44,595 bases of DNA, taken from NCBI GenBank assembly GCA_016199675.1, contig JACQGE010000062.1:1-44595 (forward strand), in the 5' to 3' direction. Origin of the DNA: Acidobacteriota bacterium. Its GTDB lineage: Bacteria > Acidobacteriota > Terriglobia > 2-12-FULL-54-10. Under the pieces are notes generated by a model that saw only the letters and a list, made by a program, of their open reading frames with translations, was not told the DNA's origin and made no database searches. The position numbers and the translations under genes are program-made. Of the stretch, positions 23,147-32,604 are shown piece after piece (position 1 is the first letter of the stretch; every line of letters starts with the position of its first letter).

Positions 23147-24286
23147 ATGTACGTTTCCACGTGGCCAGGTCTAAGTCCTTGGCATCTGTTTCCCTCGGAG
23201 GCGGCAGGCCCCTTTCTTTTTCCCTTGAATGCCTCCTCTCAACGGACTTTCTTTGCGGCCCGCTATGGGATTTATCAGTTGTTTCGCGCGCTGCGGTTTC
23301 AGAAGGACGAGGTTGTTCTCGTGCCCGATTATCATCATGGCAATGAAGTCCGTGCGATTCGGGCGGCCGGAGTCAAGATTTGCTTCTATCCGATCCGGCG
23401 CAACTTAGAACCGGATATTGACCAGTTGGAGCGCCTCAGCAATCTCAACAACGCTCGCGCGCTATATGTCATCCACTATTTGGGATGGCCGCAGCCTATG
23501 GAAGAACTCCTTTCGTTGTGCCGCAGACGGGGGATGCTTCTGATTGAAGATTGCGCGCTTTCGCTCCTCAGCGAAAGTAACGGGAAACCCCTGGGGAAAT
23601 TTGGTGACTATTCGATTTATTGTCTCTACAAAACGCTGCCGGTTCCCAATGGCGGACTCCTGGTTCAGAACCACAACGTTCTCCCCGAGCTGGACCGACT
23701 GGAACTGCAACCTTGCGGCTCCGCCTCTCTGACCAGCAGGAGCCTGGAACTGACTTTGGAATGGTTGCGAAGCCGTTATAACAATCTGGGAAAAGCCTTG
23801 GTGGCATTTAAAAGAGCTTTCGGCAAGGTTTCCGCCCAATTCGGAATCAGACGGCTGCCCATGGGAAACTCGGGGTTTGATCTTGCCCATGCGAATATCG
23901 GCGCCTCGGCGCTCAGCCATTGGCTCTTGGGACACTTTGATTACCAAAAGATTCGGCAGCAGCGAAGGTTCAATTATCAATATTTAGCCGGCAGACTGGC
24001 AGACAAGGCGACCCTGTTGCGCACCGACTTGGAAGGCGGGATTTGTCCTCTGTTCTTCCCGATTCTGGTTCCCGATAAGCACGCGGCCGCACGGGCCTTG
24101 TGGCAGCGCGGCATCGGGGCGGTGGAGTTCTGGAATGAGGGCGACTCGGAAGTGAACCCGGAAGTTTTCCCGGATTCGCATTTTCTCCGCGCTCACGTTC
24201 TGGAGTTACCGATCCATCCGGATGTCACGCCGCCTCAAATGGATTATATGGCCGATCAGATCCTCCGTCTGAAATTGCACTTTTGA
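23147..24286 (+). CDS. DegT/DnrJ/EryC1-family PLP-dependent aminotransferase (379 aa)
   Basis: Fold-type I PLP enzyme with the cofactor aspartate in LLIEDCALSL (Asp135) and the Schiff-base lysine in YCLYKTLPVPNGG (Lys162). Members usually aminate a keto-sugar nucleotide at C3 or C4. The N-terminal part is atypical (SPWHLFPSEAAGPFLF), and the flanking segment after Lys162 is PVPNGG instead of the more common GEGG, so this is a divergent branch and the substrate is open. With the FemAB-like genes on either side it suggests formation and acylation of an amino sugar. AGGAAGG lies upstream of the ATG. Confidence 0.8.
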   Translation: MYVSTWPGLSPWHLFPSEAAGPFLFPLNASSQRTFFAARYGIYQLFRALRFQKDEVVLVPDYHHGNEVRAIRAAGVKICFYPIRRNLEPDIDQLERLSNLNNARALYVIHYLGWPQPMEELLSLCRRRGMLLIEDCALSLLSESNGKPLGKFGDYSIYCLYKTLPVPNGGLLVQNHNVLPELDRLELQPCGSASLTSRSLELTLEWLRSRYNNLGKALVAFKRAFGKVSAQFGIRRLPMGNSGFDLAHANIGASALSHWLLGHFDYQKIRQQRRFNYQYLAGRLADKATLLRTDLEGGICPLFFPILVPDKHAAARALWQRGIGAVEFWNEGDSEVNPEVFPDSHFLRAHVLELPIHPDVTPPQMDYMADQILRLKLHF

Positions 24287-24294
24287 AAACTCCC

Positions 24295-25506
24295 ATGATC
24301 CAGACTATCCAAAGCATTGCTGGATTTGAGAAACTCCGGACCGGGTGGAATGAAGTCCTGGAAGCGAGCTCCTCCAACTGTTTCTTTCTAACCTGGGAAT
24401 GGCTTTATACCTGGTGGAAGCACCTGTCCGGGAACCGAGAATTATTTCTGGTAACAGCACGCCATGGAGAAGAACTCGTGGCTATTGCGCCGCTGGCGCG
24501 CAAATCGCCGCGCTTTTCTCGCCTCTGGCCGTTCGGGACCCTGGAATTCCTGGGAACCGGAAACGTTGGTTCCGATTATCTGGACTTCATTATCCGGCGG
24601 GATCAGGAAGAAGAATGTTTGCCGGTCTTGGCGCAATGCCTGGCCCGCAAGAAGTCGCTCCTGACGCTGGCTCAGATCAAGCGGCAGTCTTGTTTGGTTG
24701 GAGAGTTGGCCCGGCACTGGAAAGAGCAGGGCCGGTCGCTTCGGGAAGCGAGCACCAATGTCTGCCCAACCATCAATCTATCCGGGCATTCCTGGGAGTC
24801 CTATCTTGCCACCCTCGGCTCAGAGCATCGGTATAACTTTCGGCGGAAGCTGAAGAACTTGACCCATCGCTTCGATGTCCGGTTCGAACTGGCAACCACG
24901 GAAGAACAGCGCCGGGAGGCGCTGCCGATTCTTTTGGCGCTGCATTCCTCACGGTGGGGAGAGCGTTCGGACGCATTCGTCACTCCAGAGTTGGTTTCTT
25001 TTCACGACGAGTTAAGCGCCTTGGCTCTCCAGCAGGGCTGGCTGCGGCTTTTTACCTTGCGGCTCGATAGTAGGCCGGTCGCATCTCTTTACGGTTTCTA
25101 TTACAACCGTATCTTCTACTTTTACCAGTCGGGTTTCGATCCGGGTTATGCCAAACATAGCCTCGGCCTCATCACCATGGGGCTGGCGATCCAAAGCGCC
25201 ATCGCGGAAGGGGCTCAAGAGTACGACTTGCTGCATGGAAACGAAGGGTACAAATCCCATTGGGCGCGCGAGATTCGTGAACTGGGGCGATTGGAACTCT
25301 ATCCTCCAGGAGCGCTGGGTCCGGTCTGGAAACAGGTCCGGGAAATTGGCCGAGGGCTCAAGAAAATGGCCCGAAATGTGCTTCCTCCTGCGGTGGTGGA
25401 AAGGCTGAGTGAAGCCAGAAGAAAGAGAGCATGGAAGGGCCCTTATGTTGCGTACCCTCGTCAAGACAGGCAGTTCCCACGCCTTACATTTGATCGGGAT
25501 GGATAG
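24295..25506 (+). CDS. CelD/FemAB-like GNAT acyltransferase 2 (403 aa)
   Basis: Same family as the 21899 gene. Matching blocks include CFFLTWEWLYTWWKHLSG, ELVAIAPLARKS, HRYNFRRKLKNL, FYYNRIFYFYQSGFDPGYAK and EYDLLHGNEGYKSHW. The last of these is where acyl-CoA-binding GNAT residues usually lie. ATG at 24295 is used. TTG at 24283, which overlaps the stop of the preceding gene (TTGA), is a plausible coupled start; neither has a clear ribosome-binding site. The C-terminus is basic and overlaps the next gene by 62 nt. Confidence 0.78.
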   Translation: MIQTIQSIAGFEKLRTGWNEVLEASSSNCFFLTWEWLYTWWKHLSGNRELFLVTARHGEELVAIAPLARKSPRFSRLWPFGTLEFLGTGNVGSDYLDFIIRRDQEEECLPVLAQCLARKKSLLTLAQIKRQSCLVGELARHWKEQGRSLREASTNVCPTINLSGHSWESYLATLGSEHRYNFRRKLKNLTHRFDVRFELATTEEQRREALPILLALHSSRWGERSDAFVTPELVSFHDELSALALQQGWLRLFTLRLDSRPVASLYGFYYNRIFYFYQSGFDPGYAKHSLGLITMGLAIQSAIAEGAQEYDLLHGNEGYKSHWAREIRELGRLELYPPGALGPVWKQVREIGRGLKKMARNVLPPAVVERLSEARRKRAWKGPYVAYPRQDRQFPRLTFDRDG

Positions 25507-26575
25507 CTTCCTGAGAGGAAAGATAAGTCTTCCGGTGGTACTCGGTTACCACCGGGTGGTTCAAGAGTTCTCTTCCGAAAAAAAGTCCTCGATCCCGTCA
25601 ATGCTCATTAGCCGCCAGATGTTCGAACGCCATTTGGATTGGCTCGGCGGGCAGTTTCATTTCCTTTCTCTTGACGAACTCGGGGCCACGCTCGAGCGCG
25701 GAGGAAAGTTTGATCGCCCAGTCGCTGCGATTACTTTCGATGATGGATACGAGGATAATTACTACAATGCTTTTCCGGTCCTGAAACAAAAAGGAATCCC
25801 CGCCGCCGTCTTTGTAGTAACCGAACTACTCAATGCTCCACAACCTTTACTGCACGATAAGCTTTATGGGCTGCTTTGTTGTGCCTACTCTCAGTGGCCT
25901 CGCGCATCCCGAGATCTGACCTGCTTGCTTCAGGATTTCGACATCGGGCCCATGCCCATCCAGAAATTGACCGCCGCTGCCAATAATCCTTTCGCGGCAA
26001 CACGAGAATTGCTGACGAGATTATCGCAGAGCCAGATACGCCGAATCACGGATGTGCTGGAGGAGAAACTTCCTCCGATCGAGGCGCTCCTCTGCAAGGG
26101 AAAACCGTTGACTCAGGCAATGCTCGCCGAAATGATTCAGGCGGGGATCACGATTGGCTCGCATACTCAGACCCATATTCTTCTCACGAACGAAAGCCGG
26201 TTTACCGTTCAGCAGGAATTGGAAAGCTCTCGGAGGGATCTGGAAGGGAAACTAGGGATTCCCATTCGGCACTTCGCCTATCCCGATGGCCGCTTTAATC
26301 GCCAAACCGTCCAGGCAGTCGCCGCCGCAGGTTATCGCTACGGCTACACCATCTGTCGCCACCGCGATCCCGACTATCCCCTGCTGACGATTCCTCGCAG
26401 GGTTCTTTGGGAAAATTCCTGTGTGGATAACCGTGGATTGTTCTCATCAGCCGTGATGAGTTGCCAAATGAGCAATCTCTTTGATTGGTACGCGGGTTGC
26501 GAGCAAGATCACCGCTCCTTAGCCAGGGATCCGGTCCGCTGGGCGGAAAACAGGAGCGTGGGGGCGTTGCCATGA
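25445..26575 (+). CDS. Polysaccharide deacetylase, NodB-fold (376 aa)
   Basis: The NodB domain contains LGYHRVV (about 33-39), the catalytic and metal-binding ITFDDGYEDNY (Asp99 and Asp100), and IGSHTQTHI with metal ligands His240 and His244, followed by RHFAYPDGRFN. These residues fit a Zn- or Co-dependent de-N- or de-O-acetylase acting on GlcNAc-type or acetylated sugars. A long insertion (about 125-225) separates the two halves. ATG at 25445 follows GGAAGG at 7 nt and is 62 nt inside the preceding gene. It probably trims acetyl groups on the lipid-linked unit or the finished polymer. Confidence 0.9.
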   Translation: MLRTLVKTGSSHALHLIGMDSFLRGKISLPVVLGYHRVVQEFSSEKKSSIPSMLISRQMFERHLDWLGGQFHFLSLDELGATLERGGKFDRPVAAITFDDGYEDNYYNAFPVLKQKGIPAAVFVVTELLNAPQPLLHDKLYGLLCCAYSQWPRASRDLTCLLQDFDIGPMPIQKLTAAANNPFAATRELLTRLSQSQIRRITDVLEEKLPPIEALLCKGKPLTQAMLAEMIQAGITIGSHTQTHILLTNESRFTVQQELESSRRDLEGKLGIPIRHFAYPDGRFNRQTVQAVAAAGYRYGYTICRHRDPDYPLLTIPRRVLWENSCVDNRGLFSSAVMSCQMSNLFDWYAGCEQDHRSLARDPVRWAENRSVGALP

Positions 26576-27873
26576 ATAGTCTCAAAATCGCAAATTCGTA
26601 TGGAGTTGCAGAACAGGGCATCGCTCCGGCGAAGTATGCGACCGCAGATATCAGCTTTACCCAGCCGCGGGCTTTGACCGGCACGATTCTTTCCTACAGT
26701 TTGCTGCTTCTGTTTTTTGTCTTGCTGTATTCCCAATTGCCGACGCTCGTGCCAGTTTTAGCGACGATCCGCCTGGTCTATATCGTCGGTGCGGCAGCGA
26801 TCCTGACGATGTTCATCGAAAGGATGATGTCGCAGCGTGGCTGGGAATTGGTTTGGCCGGAGAGCCATCTCCTACTCGGTTTCCTGGTCGCGGTTGCATT
26901 CTCCTGTTTCGGTGCGCTCTGGCCGCACTACGCGGTGGACAGTACCCTGGATCTCATCAAGGCCGTGGCCCTGTATTTTGTCATCGTCGTCACCGTCAGT
27001 AGCGGGCGGCGCTTGCAGGGACTGCTCTTGGTTATGGTCTTCGGCGGCCTTTTCCCTGCCATCGGCACATTGCAAAATTACTCCCAAGGACAGCTGGTAG
27101 AAGGGCGGGCAAGTTGGGTCGGCATATTTGCGAATCCCAATGAGTTGGCTTATAGCCTGGTCATTCTGGTTCCGCTGGCGGCTTATCTGGCCATGGAGGT
27201 ACCTCCCTGGAAGGCCGCCGTGCTTTGGATCATCATTGCCGTTTATATAGCTGCCATTTATGTCTCGTTTTCGAGGGGCGGCATGTTAGGGCTGCTGGCG
27301 GTGTTGGCGCTGGTAGTCTTGCGGCGGAGCCGCGCTTTCACCCGAACACTGATGCTGGTGCTGCTGGCCGCCAGCCTGGCCTTGATCTCTTACGGTTGGT
27401 CCCGAGATGTTGGGTTCACCCAGCTTGGCACTGACTCCACTTTGCAGGAGCGCTTAGCAACGATACAAGGGGGACTGGCGATGTTCGCCGATCATCCCAT
27501 CTCGGGGGTGGGAGTAGGAAACTCCGTCATTGCCTGGCCTCTTTACGCTCCTCCAGGCATTTATTACGGACGATGGTTGGTCATCCACAACACTTTTGTG
27601 CAGACATTGAGTGAGACCGGCATTTTGGGATTTCTTCCCTTTACGCTGTTGCTGGTCGTGGCTCTTTACGATGCTCATAAAATGTCGCGCCACGGCTCCC
27701 AACCGGCCTCCGGTAATACTGGCCGCCTGGCCACGGGGCTGGAAATTGCACTTTGGGGGTTTGTGATCTGTGGTCTGTCGGGAGGCTTTGCTCTGAGCTG
27801 GTTTCCTTACATTCTAATTGGACTTACTTCGTCCTTGAAGAGGATTACACAAAACGAGAGGCGCTTGCCGTGA
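26572..27873 (+). CDS. O-antigen ligase/polymerase-like membrane protein (433 aa)
   Basis: About ten membrane helices, with a long loop between the penultimate helices that contains RLATIQGGLAMFADHPISGV and HNTFVQTLSETGILGF. These are the conserved signatures of the Wzy_C/O-antigen ligase family. It probably polymerises or ligates repeat units in the periplasm. Start at 26572 overlaps the deacetylase stop by 4 nt (ATGA); the next gene also overlaps by 4 nt (GTGA), showing tight coupling with the flippase. Confidence 0.85.
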   Translation: MNSLKIANSYGVAEQGIAPAKYATADISFTQPRALTGTILSYSLLLLFFVLLYSQLPTLVPVLATIRLVYIVGAAAILTMFIERMMSQRGWELVWPESHLLLGFLVAVAFSCFGALWPHYAVDSTLDLIKAVALYFVIVVTVSSGRRLQGLLLVMVFGGLFPAIGTLQNYSQGQLVEGRASWVGIFANPNELAYSLVILVPLAAYLAMEVPPWKAAVLWIIIAVYIAAIYVSFSRGGMLGLLAVLALVVLRRSRAFTRTLMLVLLAASLALISYGWSRDVGFTQLGTDSTLQERLATIQGGLAMFADHPISGVGVGNSVIAWPLYAPPGIYYGRWLVIHNTFVQTLSETGILGFLPFTLLLVVALYDAHKMSRHGSQPASGNTGRLATGLEIALWGFVICGLSGGFALSWFPYILIGLTSSLKRITQNERRLP

Positions 27874-29432
27874 TTACTTTGCTGCGCGAAACAGACGACA
27901 CCGGTTCGATCTTCAAGCCAACGCTGGTCTTGATGTCCGGACGGATGCTTTCCTTTATCGCCACCTTTTTCATACCGGTGGTGCTAGTTCGCCTCTTCGC
28001 GCCCGGTGAATTCGGCACTTACAAACAGGCGTTTTTGATTTACATGACCGTATATGGCATCGCCCAACTCGGAATGGCTGAAAGCCTGTTTTATTTCCTT
28101 CCGCGCGCCCCCAAGAAGGCCGGGCGCTACGCCATGAACTCATTGCTGATGTTGCTGGCCGCAGCGGTTTTGTTCTCGGGATTGCTGATGGAGGAAAAGT
28201 CTAGGATTTCCGAATGGCTCAGCAATAGCGGTCTGGCGCAGTATCTCCCTCTCCTGGCAGTGTACCTGCTCCTGATGACGATGTCCGCGACCCTGGAGAT
28301 TGTCATGATCTCGCGGAAACAGTATCGCCGGGCAGCGCTTTCCTATGCCGTTTCGGACGTGCTACGCGCGGCGTTCCTGATCGTTCCGGCGGTGCTTTTG
28401 CGCAGTCTTTATGGCCTGTTTCTGGGGGCGGTGGCTTTCGCTCTGCTCCGGTTCGTGATCACCCTTTTCTATTTCTGGCGAGAGTTCGGCGATGAGTTCC
28501 GGCCGGACGTTCGCTTGTTGCAACAACAACTTGCTTACGCCTTGCCTTTTGAAATGGCGATCGTGGTGGAGACGCTGCATATGAATTTTCACCAATATGC
28601 GGTCTCCCACTACTTCGACGCGGCTACTTTTGCGATCTATGCCGTAGGTTGCCTCCAGATACCCCTGGTGGAATTTCTGGCTTCTCCGGCCGGCAACGTC
28701 ATGATGGTGCGAATGAGCGAGGAAATCCGGGATGGTCGGAACGATTCCGTCGTTGCTCTCTGGCATGAGACGACCCGCAAACTCGCTTTGATCTTCATTC
28801 CCCTGTTCGGCCTTCTCGTGGTCACGGCGCGGGACCTCATTGTTTTTCTCTTCACGGAAAGCTATGTGGCGAGCGTTTCCATTTTTATGGTCTGGTCATT
28901 GACTGTCCTTCTTTCAGCGTTTCAAACGGACGCCGCCCTGCGCGTCTATGCGCAAACCCGTTTCCTTTTTATGCTGCATCTCCTCCGTCTGTTAATCATT
29001 GTCGGGCTGATTTCGGTTTTTCTCTCCGGCTTCGGCCTCCTCGGCGCCGTTCTGATCACACTCCTGTCGCTGGCCATCGCCAAGGCGCTATCTCTATTCC
29101 GATTGAAACAATTGATGCAGATTAGCATCGCTCAGCTTTTGCCTTGGGGGAGCCTGGCCGCTGTGGGAGCGGTATCGCTTGCCGCATTCCTAATCGCCCA
29201 GTCAGTCGAATCCACATTAGGGTTCTCCGTCATGCTTCGCCTGTTGGTCGTTGGGCTTGTTTATATGGTTTCTTATCTTGTCTTGCTGATGCGCTTTGAC
29301 CTGTTGAATAGCCGCGAGAAGTCGGGAATCGCGATCTGGCTACAAAGATTTACTGTGGAAAAAAGTCCTAAGAAAAAAGTCCGAGAGCAGTTGGAGGAAG
29401 AAAAACCATGTGCGGTATCGTCGGAATCCTAA
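27870..29432 (+). CDS. Wzx-type polysaccharide flippase (520 aa)
   Basis: Polytopic membrane protein (about 12-14 helices) of the polysaccharide-transport family. It starts VITLLRETDDTGSIFKPTLV and has conserved RLFAPGEFGTYKQAFLIY at the end of the first helix pair. It should flip the lipid-linked oligosaccharide to the periplasm. GTG at 27870 is chosen because it overlaps the preceding stop (GTGA) and has AGAGG at 8 nt; an upstream in-frame start at 27753 would put most of the ligase coding region in the leader. A basic tail (KKKVREQLEEEKP) overlaps the asnB-like gene by 25 nt. Confidence 0.87.
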   Translation: MITLLRETDDTGSIFKPTLVLMSGRMLSFIATFFIPVVLVRLFAPGEFGTYKQAFLIYMTVYGIAQLGMAESLFYFLPRAPKKAGRYAMNSLLMLLAAAVLFSGLLMEEKSRISEWLSNSGLAQYLPLLAVYLLLMTMSATLEIVMISRKQYRRAALSYAVSDVLRAAFLIVPAVLLRSLYGLFLGAVAFALLRFVITLFYFWREFGDEFRPDVRLLQQQLAYALPFEMAIVVETLHMNFHQYAVSHYFDAATFAIYAVGCLQIPLVEFLASPAGNVMMVRMSEEIRDGRNDSVVALWHETTRKLALIFIPLFGLLVVTARDLIVFLFTESYVASVSIFMVWSLTVLLSAFQTDAALRVYAQTRFLFMLHLLRLLIIVGLISVFLSGFGLLGAVLITLLSLAIAKALSLFRLKQLMQISIAQLLPWGSLAAVGAVSLAAFLIAQSVESTLGFSVMLRLLVVGLVYMVSYLVLLMRFDLLNSREKSGIAIWLQRFTVEKSPKKKVREQLEEEKPCAVSSES

Positions 29433-31333
29433 GTTTAGAAAAGAAGCCGGTTTACCTGGAAGAACTGCGTTGGATGTCTGCTGCCATCGCGCACCGCGGC
29501 CCCGATGAAGATGGATTTTATCTGGGGAAGATGGCTGGCCTGGGCATGCGCCGCCTCAGCATTATTGACCTCAAAACGGGCCGCCAGCCCATTTCCAGCG
29601 AAGACGGCACCGTTTGGGTCGTGTTCAACGGCGAAATCTACAACTACAAGCAATTGCGCCGGAAGCTGGAGCAAAAGGGCCACTGCTTTTCGACAACCAC
29701 GGATACGGAGACCATTGTCCATCTCTACGAGGAATACGGCGAGCGCTGCGTCGAGGAAATGCGGGGTATGTTTGCCTTTGCCGTCTGGGATGAACGCCGC
29801 CGCAAGCTTCTGATCGCCCGCGACCGGCTCGGAATAAAACCCTTATATTACGCCGAGGTCAACGGAAGACTGGTTTTCGCCTCCGAATTAAAGGCGATTC
29901 TCCAACTGCCGGAGGTGGAACGCACGCTCAACTGGAAGGCGCTCAACCGCCTCTTTACGTTTTTGTGCACTCCGGCTTCCGAAAGCATCGTGCAAGGAAT
30001 CCACAAACTGGAACCGGGGCATACCCTCGTGACGTCGCCCGGCCAAAAACCCTCCATCCGGTGCTACTGGGATGTCCATTTCCAGCCGGACCCCCGTTTG
30101 ACCGAAGAGCGTTGCACAGAACAGTTGCGGGAGTTGCTGGAAGAATCCGTCCAGTTGCACATGGTCAGCGATGTGCCGGTGGGGGCTTTTCTGAGCGGCG
30201 GCATAGACTCCAGCGCCGTCGTGGCGACCATGGCTCGTCTCACTCCCGACCGCGTCCGAACTTTTTCTATCGGCTTCCCCGAGGACGATTACAACGAACT
30301 CCAGTTCGCGCGCACGATAGCGAAGAAGTTTGGCACGCAGCATCACGAACTCCTGCTCGAACCGAATGTGTTCGAGATCATGGAAGACCTGGCCTGGCAT
30401 CTGGACGAACCCTTTGGCGATTCCTCGGCGATTCCCACCTTTATGGTTTCGAAACTGGCTTCTCAATACGTGAAAGTTGTGCTTTCCGGAGACGGCGGCG
30501 ACGAACTATTCGCTGGATACGACAAATACGCGGTGGAAGACAGAGAACGAAACAGGCTCTTGCCGGCTGCGGTTCGCAAACTCCTCGGCAGCCTGGGGAG
30601 AATGATTCCGGAAGGAGTCCGGGGCCGGAATCTGCTGCGCCATCTGTCGCTGACCGGAGCGGAACGCTATCTGGATGCTTCGACTTTATTCCGGAGCGAA
30701 GAAAAGACAAAACTTCTTCAGGATGACGCCCTCGAGACCCTTTCCGCTCACGACCCCTGGCAGCGGGAGATCCAGCATATGGCTCAGGCCAATGGCAATT
30801 GGCTTTCGACGTTGCAATATCTGGATCATAAGAGCTATCTCCCGTTGGATATTCTGACCAAAGTGGATCGCATGAGCATGGCGCATTCCCTCGAAGTTCG
30901 CGTCCCGCTGCTCGACCACAAGCTCGTGGAATTCGCCGCAACGATTCCTCCAGAGCTGAAGTTGCATCACGGCACCAGAAAATACATTTTCAAGCAGGCC
31001 CTGCGCGGAATCTTGCCGGCGGAAATCATTCAGAAACCGAAGCAGGGTTTCGCCATCCCGCTCGCCCGCTGGTTCCGGGGAAAGCTGGACGGCTTTGTCC
31101 GGGAGCTTTTGCTTTCGGAGAAAACTCGTCAGCGGGGGATACTTCGTCCCCGCTACGTTGAGCGCCTTCTGGAACTTCATAAGAAGGGGAAAGACCTCGA
31201 TTTGCAACTGTGGACCCTCATTTCTTTCGAGATGTGGTGCAGGACCTTTCTGGATGGGAGAGTCAGTGAAACCTGCGAGTGCGAAACGGAAAACGATCCA
31301 TCTCAGTTAGTGCTCCAGGCGCCGGTGAAGTAG
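29408..31333 (+). CDS. asnB: Asparagine synthase-like amidotransferase 1 (641 aa)
   Basis: Class II glutamine amidotransferase: Cys2 is the nucleophile (MCGIVGIL), with AHRGPDEDG, MRRLSIIDL and FNGEIYNY in the glutaminase domain. The synthetase domain begins near residue 240 and has the PP-loop SGGIDSS (263-269), LDEPFGDSSAIPT and LSGDGGDELFAGYD. Full length and all key motifs argue for an active enzyme. In polysaccharide loci such genes may amidate uronic acids rather than make asparagine, which fits the UDP-uronate enzyme upstream. GGAGGAAG precedes the ATG. A second, distinct copy lies at 36249. Confidence 0.9.
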   Translation: MCGIVGILSLEKKPVYLEELRWMSAAIAHRGPDEDGFYLGKMAGLGMRRLSIIDLKTGRQPISSEDGTVWVVFNGEIYNYKQLRRKLEQKGHCFSTTTDTETIVHLYEEYGERCVEEMRGMFAFAVWDERRRKLLIARDRLGIKPLYYAEVNGRLVFASELKAILQLPEVERTLNWKALNRLFTFLCTPASESIVQGIHKLEPGHTLVTSPGQKPSIRCYWDVHFQPDPRLTEERCTEQLRELLEESVQLHMVSDVPVGAFLSGGIDSSAVVATMARLTPDRVRTFSIGFPEDDYNELQFARTIAKKFGTQHHELLLEPNVFEIMEDLAWHLDEPFGDSSAIPTFMVSKLASQYVKVVLSGDGGDELFAGYDKYAVEDRERNRLLPAAVRKLLGSLGRMIPEGVRGRNLLRHLSLTGAERYLDASTLFRSEEKTKLLQDDALETLSAHDPWQREIQHMAQANGNWLSTLQYLDHKSYLPLDILTKVDRMSMAHSLEVRVPLLDHKLVEFAATIPPELKLHHGTRKYIFKQALRGILPAEIIQKPKQGFAIPLARWFRGKLDGFVRELLLSEKTRQRGILRPRYVERLLELHKKGKDLDLQLWTLISFEMWCRTFLDGRVSETCECETENDPSQLVLQAPVK

Positions 31334-31353
31334 GTAGGAAGAAAGGATCGAGC

Positions 31354-32604
31354 ATGATTTGTCGGAGCAACCCCACGAGGCAGTCAAACAGGGTTAAATT
31401 GCTGAAGTTTCTCTCCTTCTTCGCGATTGGCGGTACGGAAAGACATGTTGTGAACTTGGCGCGGGAGCTTGATGCCTCCAAATTCGAACTGCGCTTGGCC
31501 TGCTTCAAACGCTGGGGCGAATTGCTGGAAGAGATGGAAACCCTCGCTATACCGATTTCCGTATACAAGATCAATTCTTTCTACAATCCTCAAACGGTTC
31601 GCCAGCAGCTTCGATTCGCCGGTTTCTTAAGGCAAAATCGGATTCAAGTTGTCCACACTTACGGTATTTACTCCACGGTCTTCGCGGTTCCAGCCGCAAG
31701 ATTGGCGCATGTGCCTGTTGTGATAGCCTCCATTCGCGATATCGGTGAACTTTTGACCCCCTTCCAAAAACGCGTACAGAAATTTGCGTGCCGGTTCGCT
31801 GACTCTATTTTGGTCAATGCGGAAGCAGTGCGGCAATGGCTGATCGCGGAGGGATATAACGCAAAGAAGATTCATGTCATCCACAATGGAATCGCTCTCG
31901 ACCGCTTTGAAAAAAAAGACGGCGGAGCGACGATCCGCCAAGAACTGGGACTGCCCGCGCATGTGCCTCTGGTGGCCATGCTATCCCGGCTGAACCGACT
32001 GAAGGGCGGCGAATATTTCCTGCAAGCCGCCACCGCTTTGGCATCGCGTTTCCCGGAAGTGCGTTTCCTCATTGTGGGAGATGTCGGTTGTGGAGACAGC
32101 ACTTACAAGACAGCCTTGGAAAACGCGGCTATTCGTCTCGGACTGGGCGACCGGGTGTTGTTCGCCGGATTCCGGCTCGATATCCCCAAAATCTTGTCCG
32201 AAGTTTCTATTTCGGTGCTTCCATCGCTCAGCGAAGGATTGTCCAATGTCCTGCTGGAATCCATGGCGGCAGGAGTGCCGGTGATCGCCACCAAGGTGGG
32301 CGGCAACCCGGAGGTGATCGAAGACGGGGTATCCGGCCTCCTGGTGCCGCCCTCCGATTCCGAGGCTCTGGCCCGGGCCATGCGCTCATTGATGGAGAAC
32401 CCGGAACTGGCCCACCGCTATGGTCAGGCAGGAAAACAGCGGGTGACCGAGCACTTCTCTCTCGAGCGGATGGTTCGCCAGACCGAACAACATTACCTGC
32501 AACTGTTGGAGCAGACGAACCTAAGCAGCGCCTTGAATCCGAGCCGCGATCGGGAGGGTGCGGATCAGAAACAGCCCCGCCCTATTACGGAGGTTCAGCC
32601 ATGA
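31354..32604 (+). CDS. GT4-family glycosyltransferase 1 (416 aa)
   Basis: GT-B fold. N-terminal domain with FLSFFAIGGTERHVVNLARE (about 21-40) and VHTYGIYSTVFAVPAARL. The C-terminal domain has VAMLSRLNRLKGGEYFLQAA and the donor-binding EX7E motif in SLSEGLSNVLLESMAAGVPV, then ATKVGGNPEVI. AAAGGA precedes ATG 31354; a GTG at 31279 lies inside asnB and is less likely. The C-terminus (NPSRDREGAD) is encoded by one copy of the GC-rich repeat at 32538-32565, so the tail is repeat-derived. The stop overlaps the next gene by 4 nt. Confidence 0.88.
   Translation: MICRSNPTRQSNRVKLLKFLSFFAIGGTERHVVNLARELDASKFELRLACFKRWGELLEEMETLAIPISVYKINSFYNPQTVRQQLRFAGFLRQNRIQVVHTYGIYSTVFAVPAARLAHVPVVIASIRDIGELLTPFQKRVQKFACRFADSILVNAEAVRQWLIAEGYNAKKIHVIHNGIALDRFEKKDGGATIRQELGLPAHVPLVAMLSRLNRLKGGEYFLQAATALASRFPEVRFLIVGDVGCGDSTYKTALENAAIRLGLGDRVLFAGFRLDIPKILSEVSISVLPSLSEGLSNVLLESMAAGVPVIATKVGGNPEVIEDGVSGLLVPPSDSEALARAMRSLMENPELAHRYGQAGKQRVTEHFSLERMVRQTEQHYLQLLEQTNLSSALNPSRDREGADQKQPRPITEVQP
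32538..32565 (+). repeat. GC-rich interspersed repeat, copy 1
   Basis: Begins TCCGAGCCGCG and continues through GGGAGGGTGCGGA. It shares the CCGAGCCGCG core and the following CG-N4-AG-rich half with the copies at 33667-33807. It lies in the last codons of GT4 gene 1, encoding PSRDREGAD. Family membership is inferred from these copies only. Confidence 0.6.
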
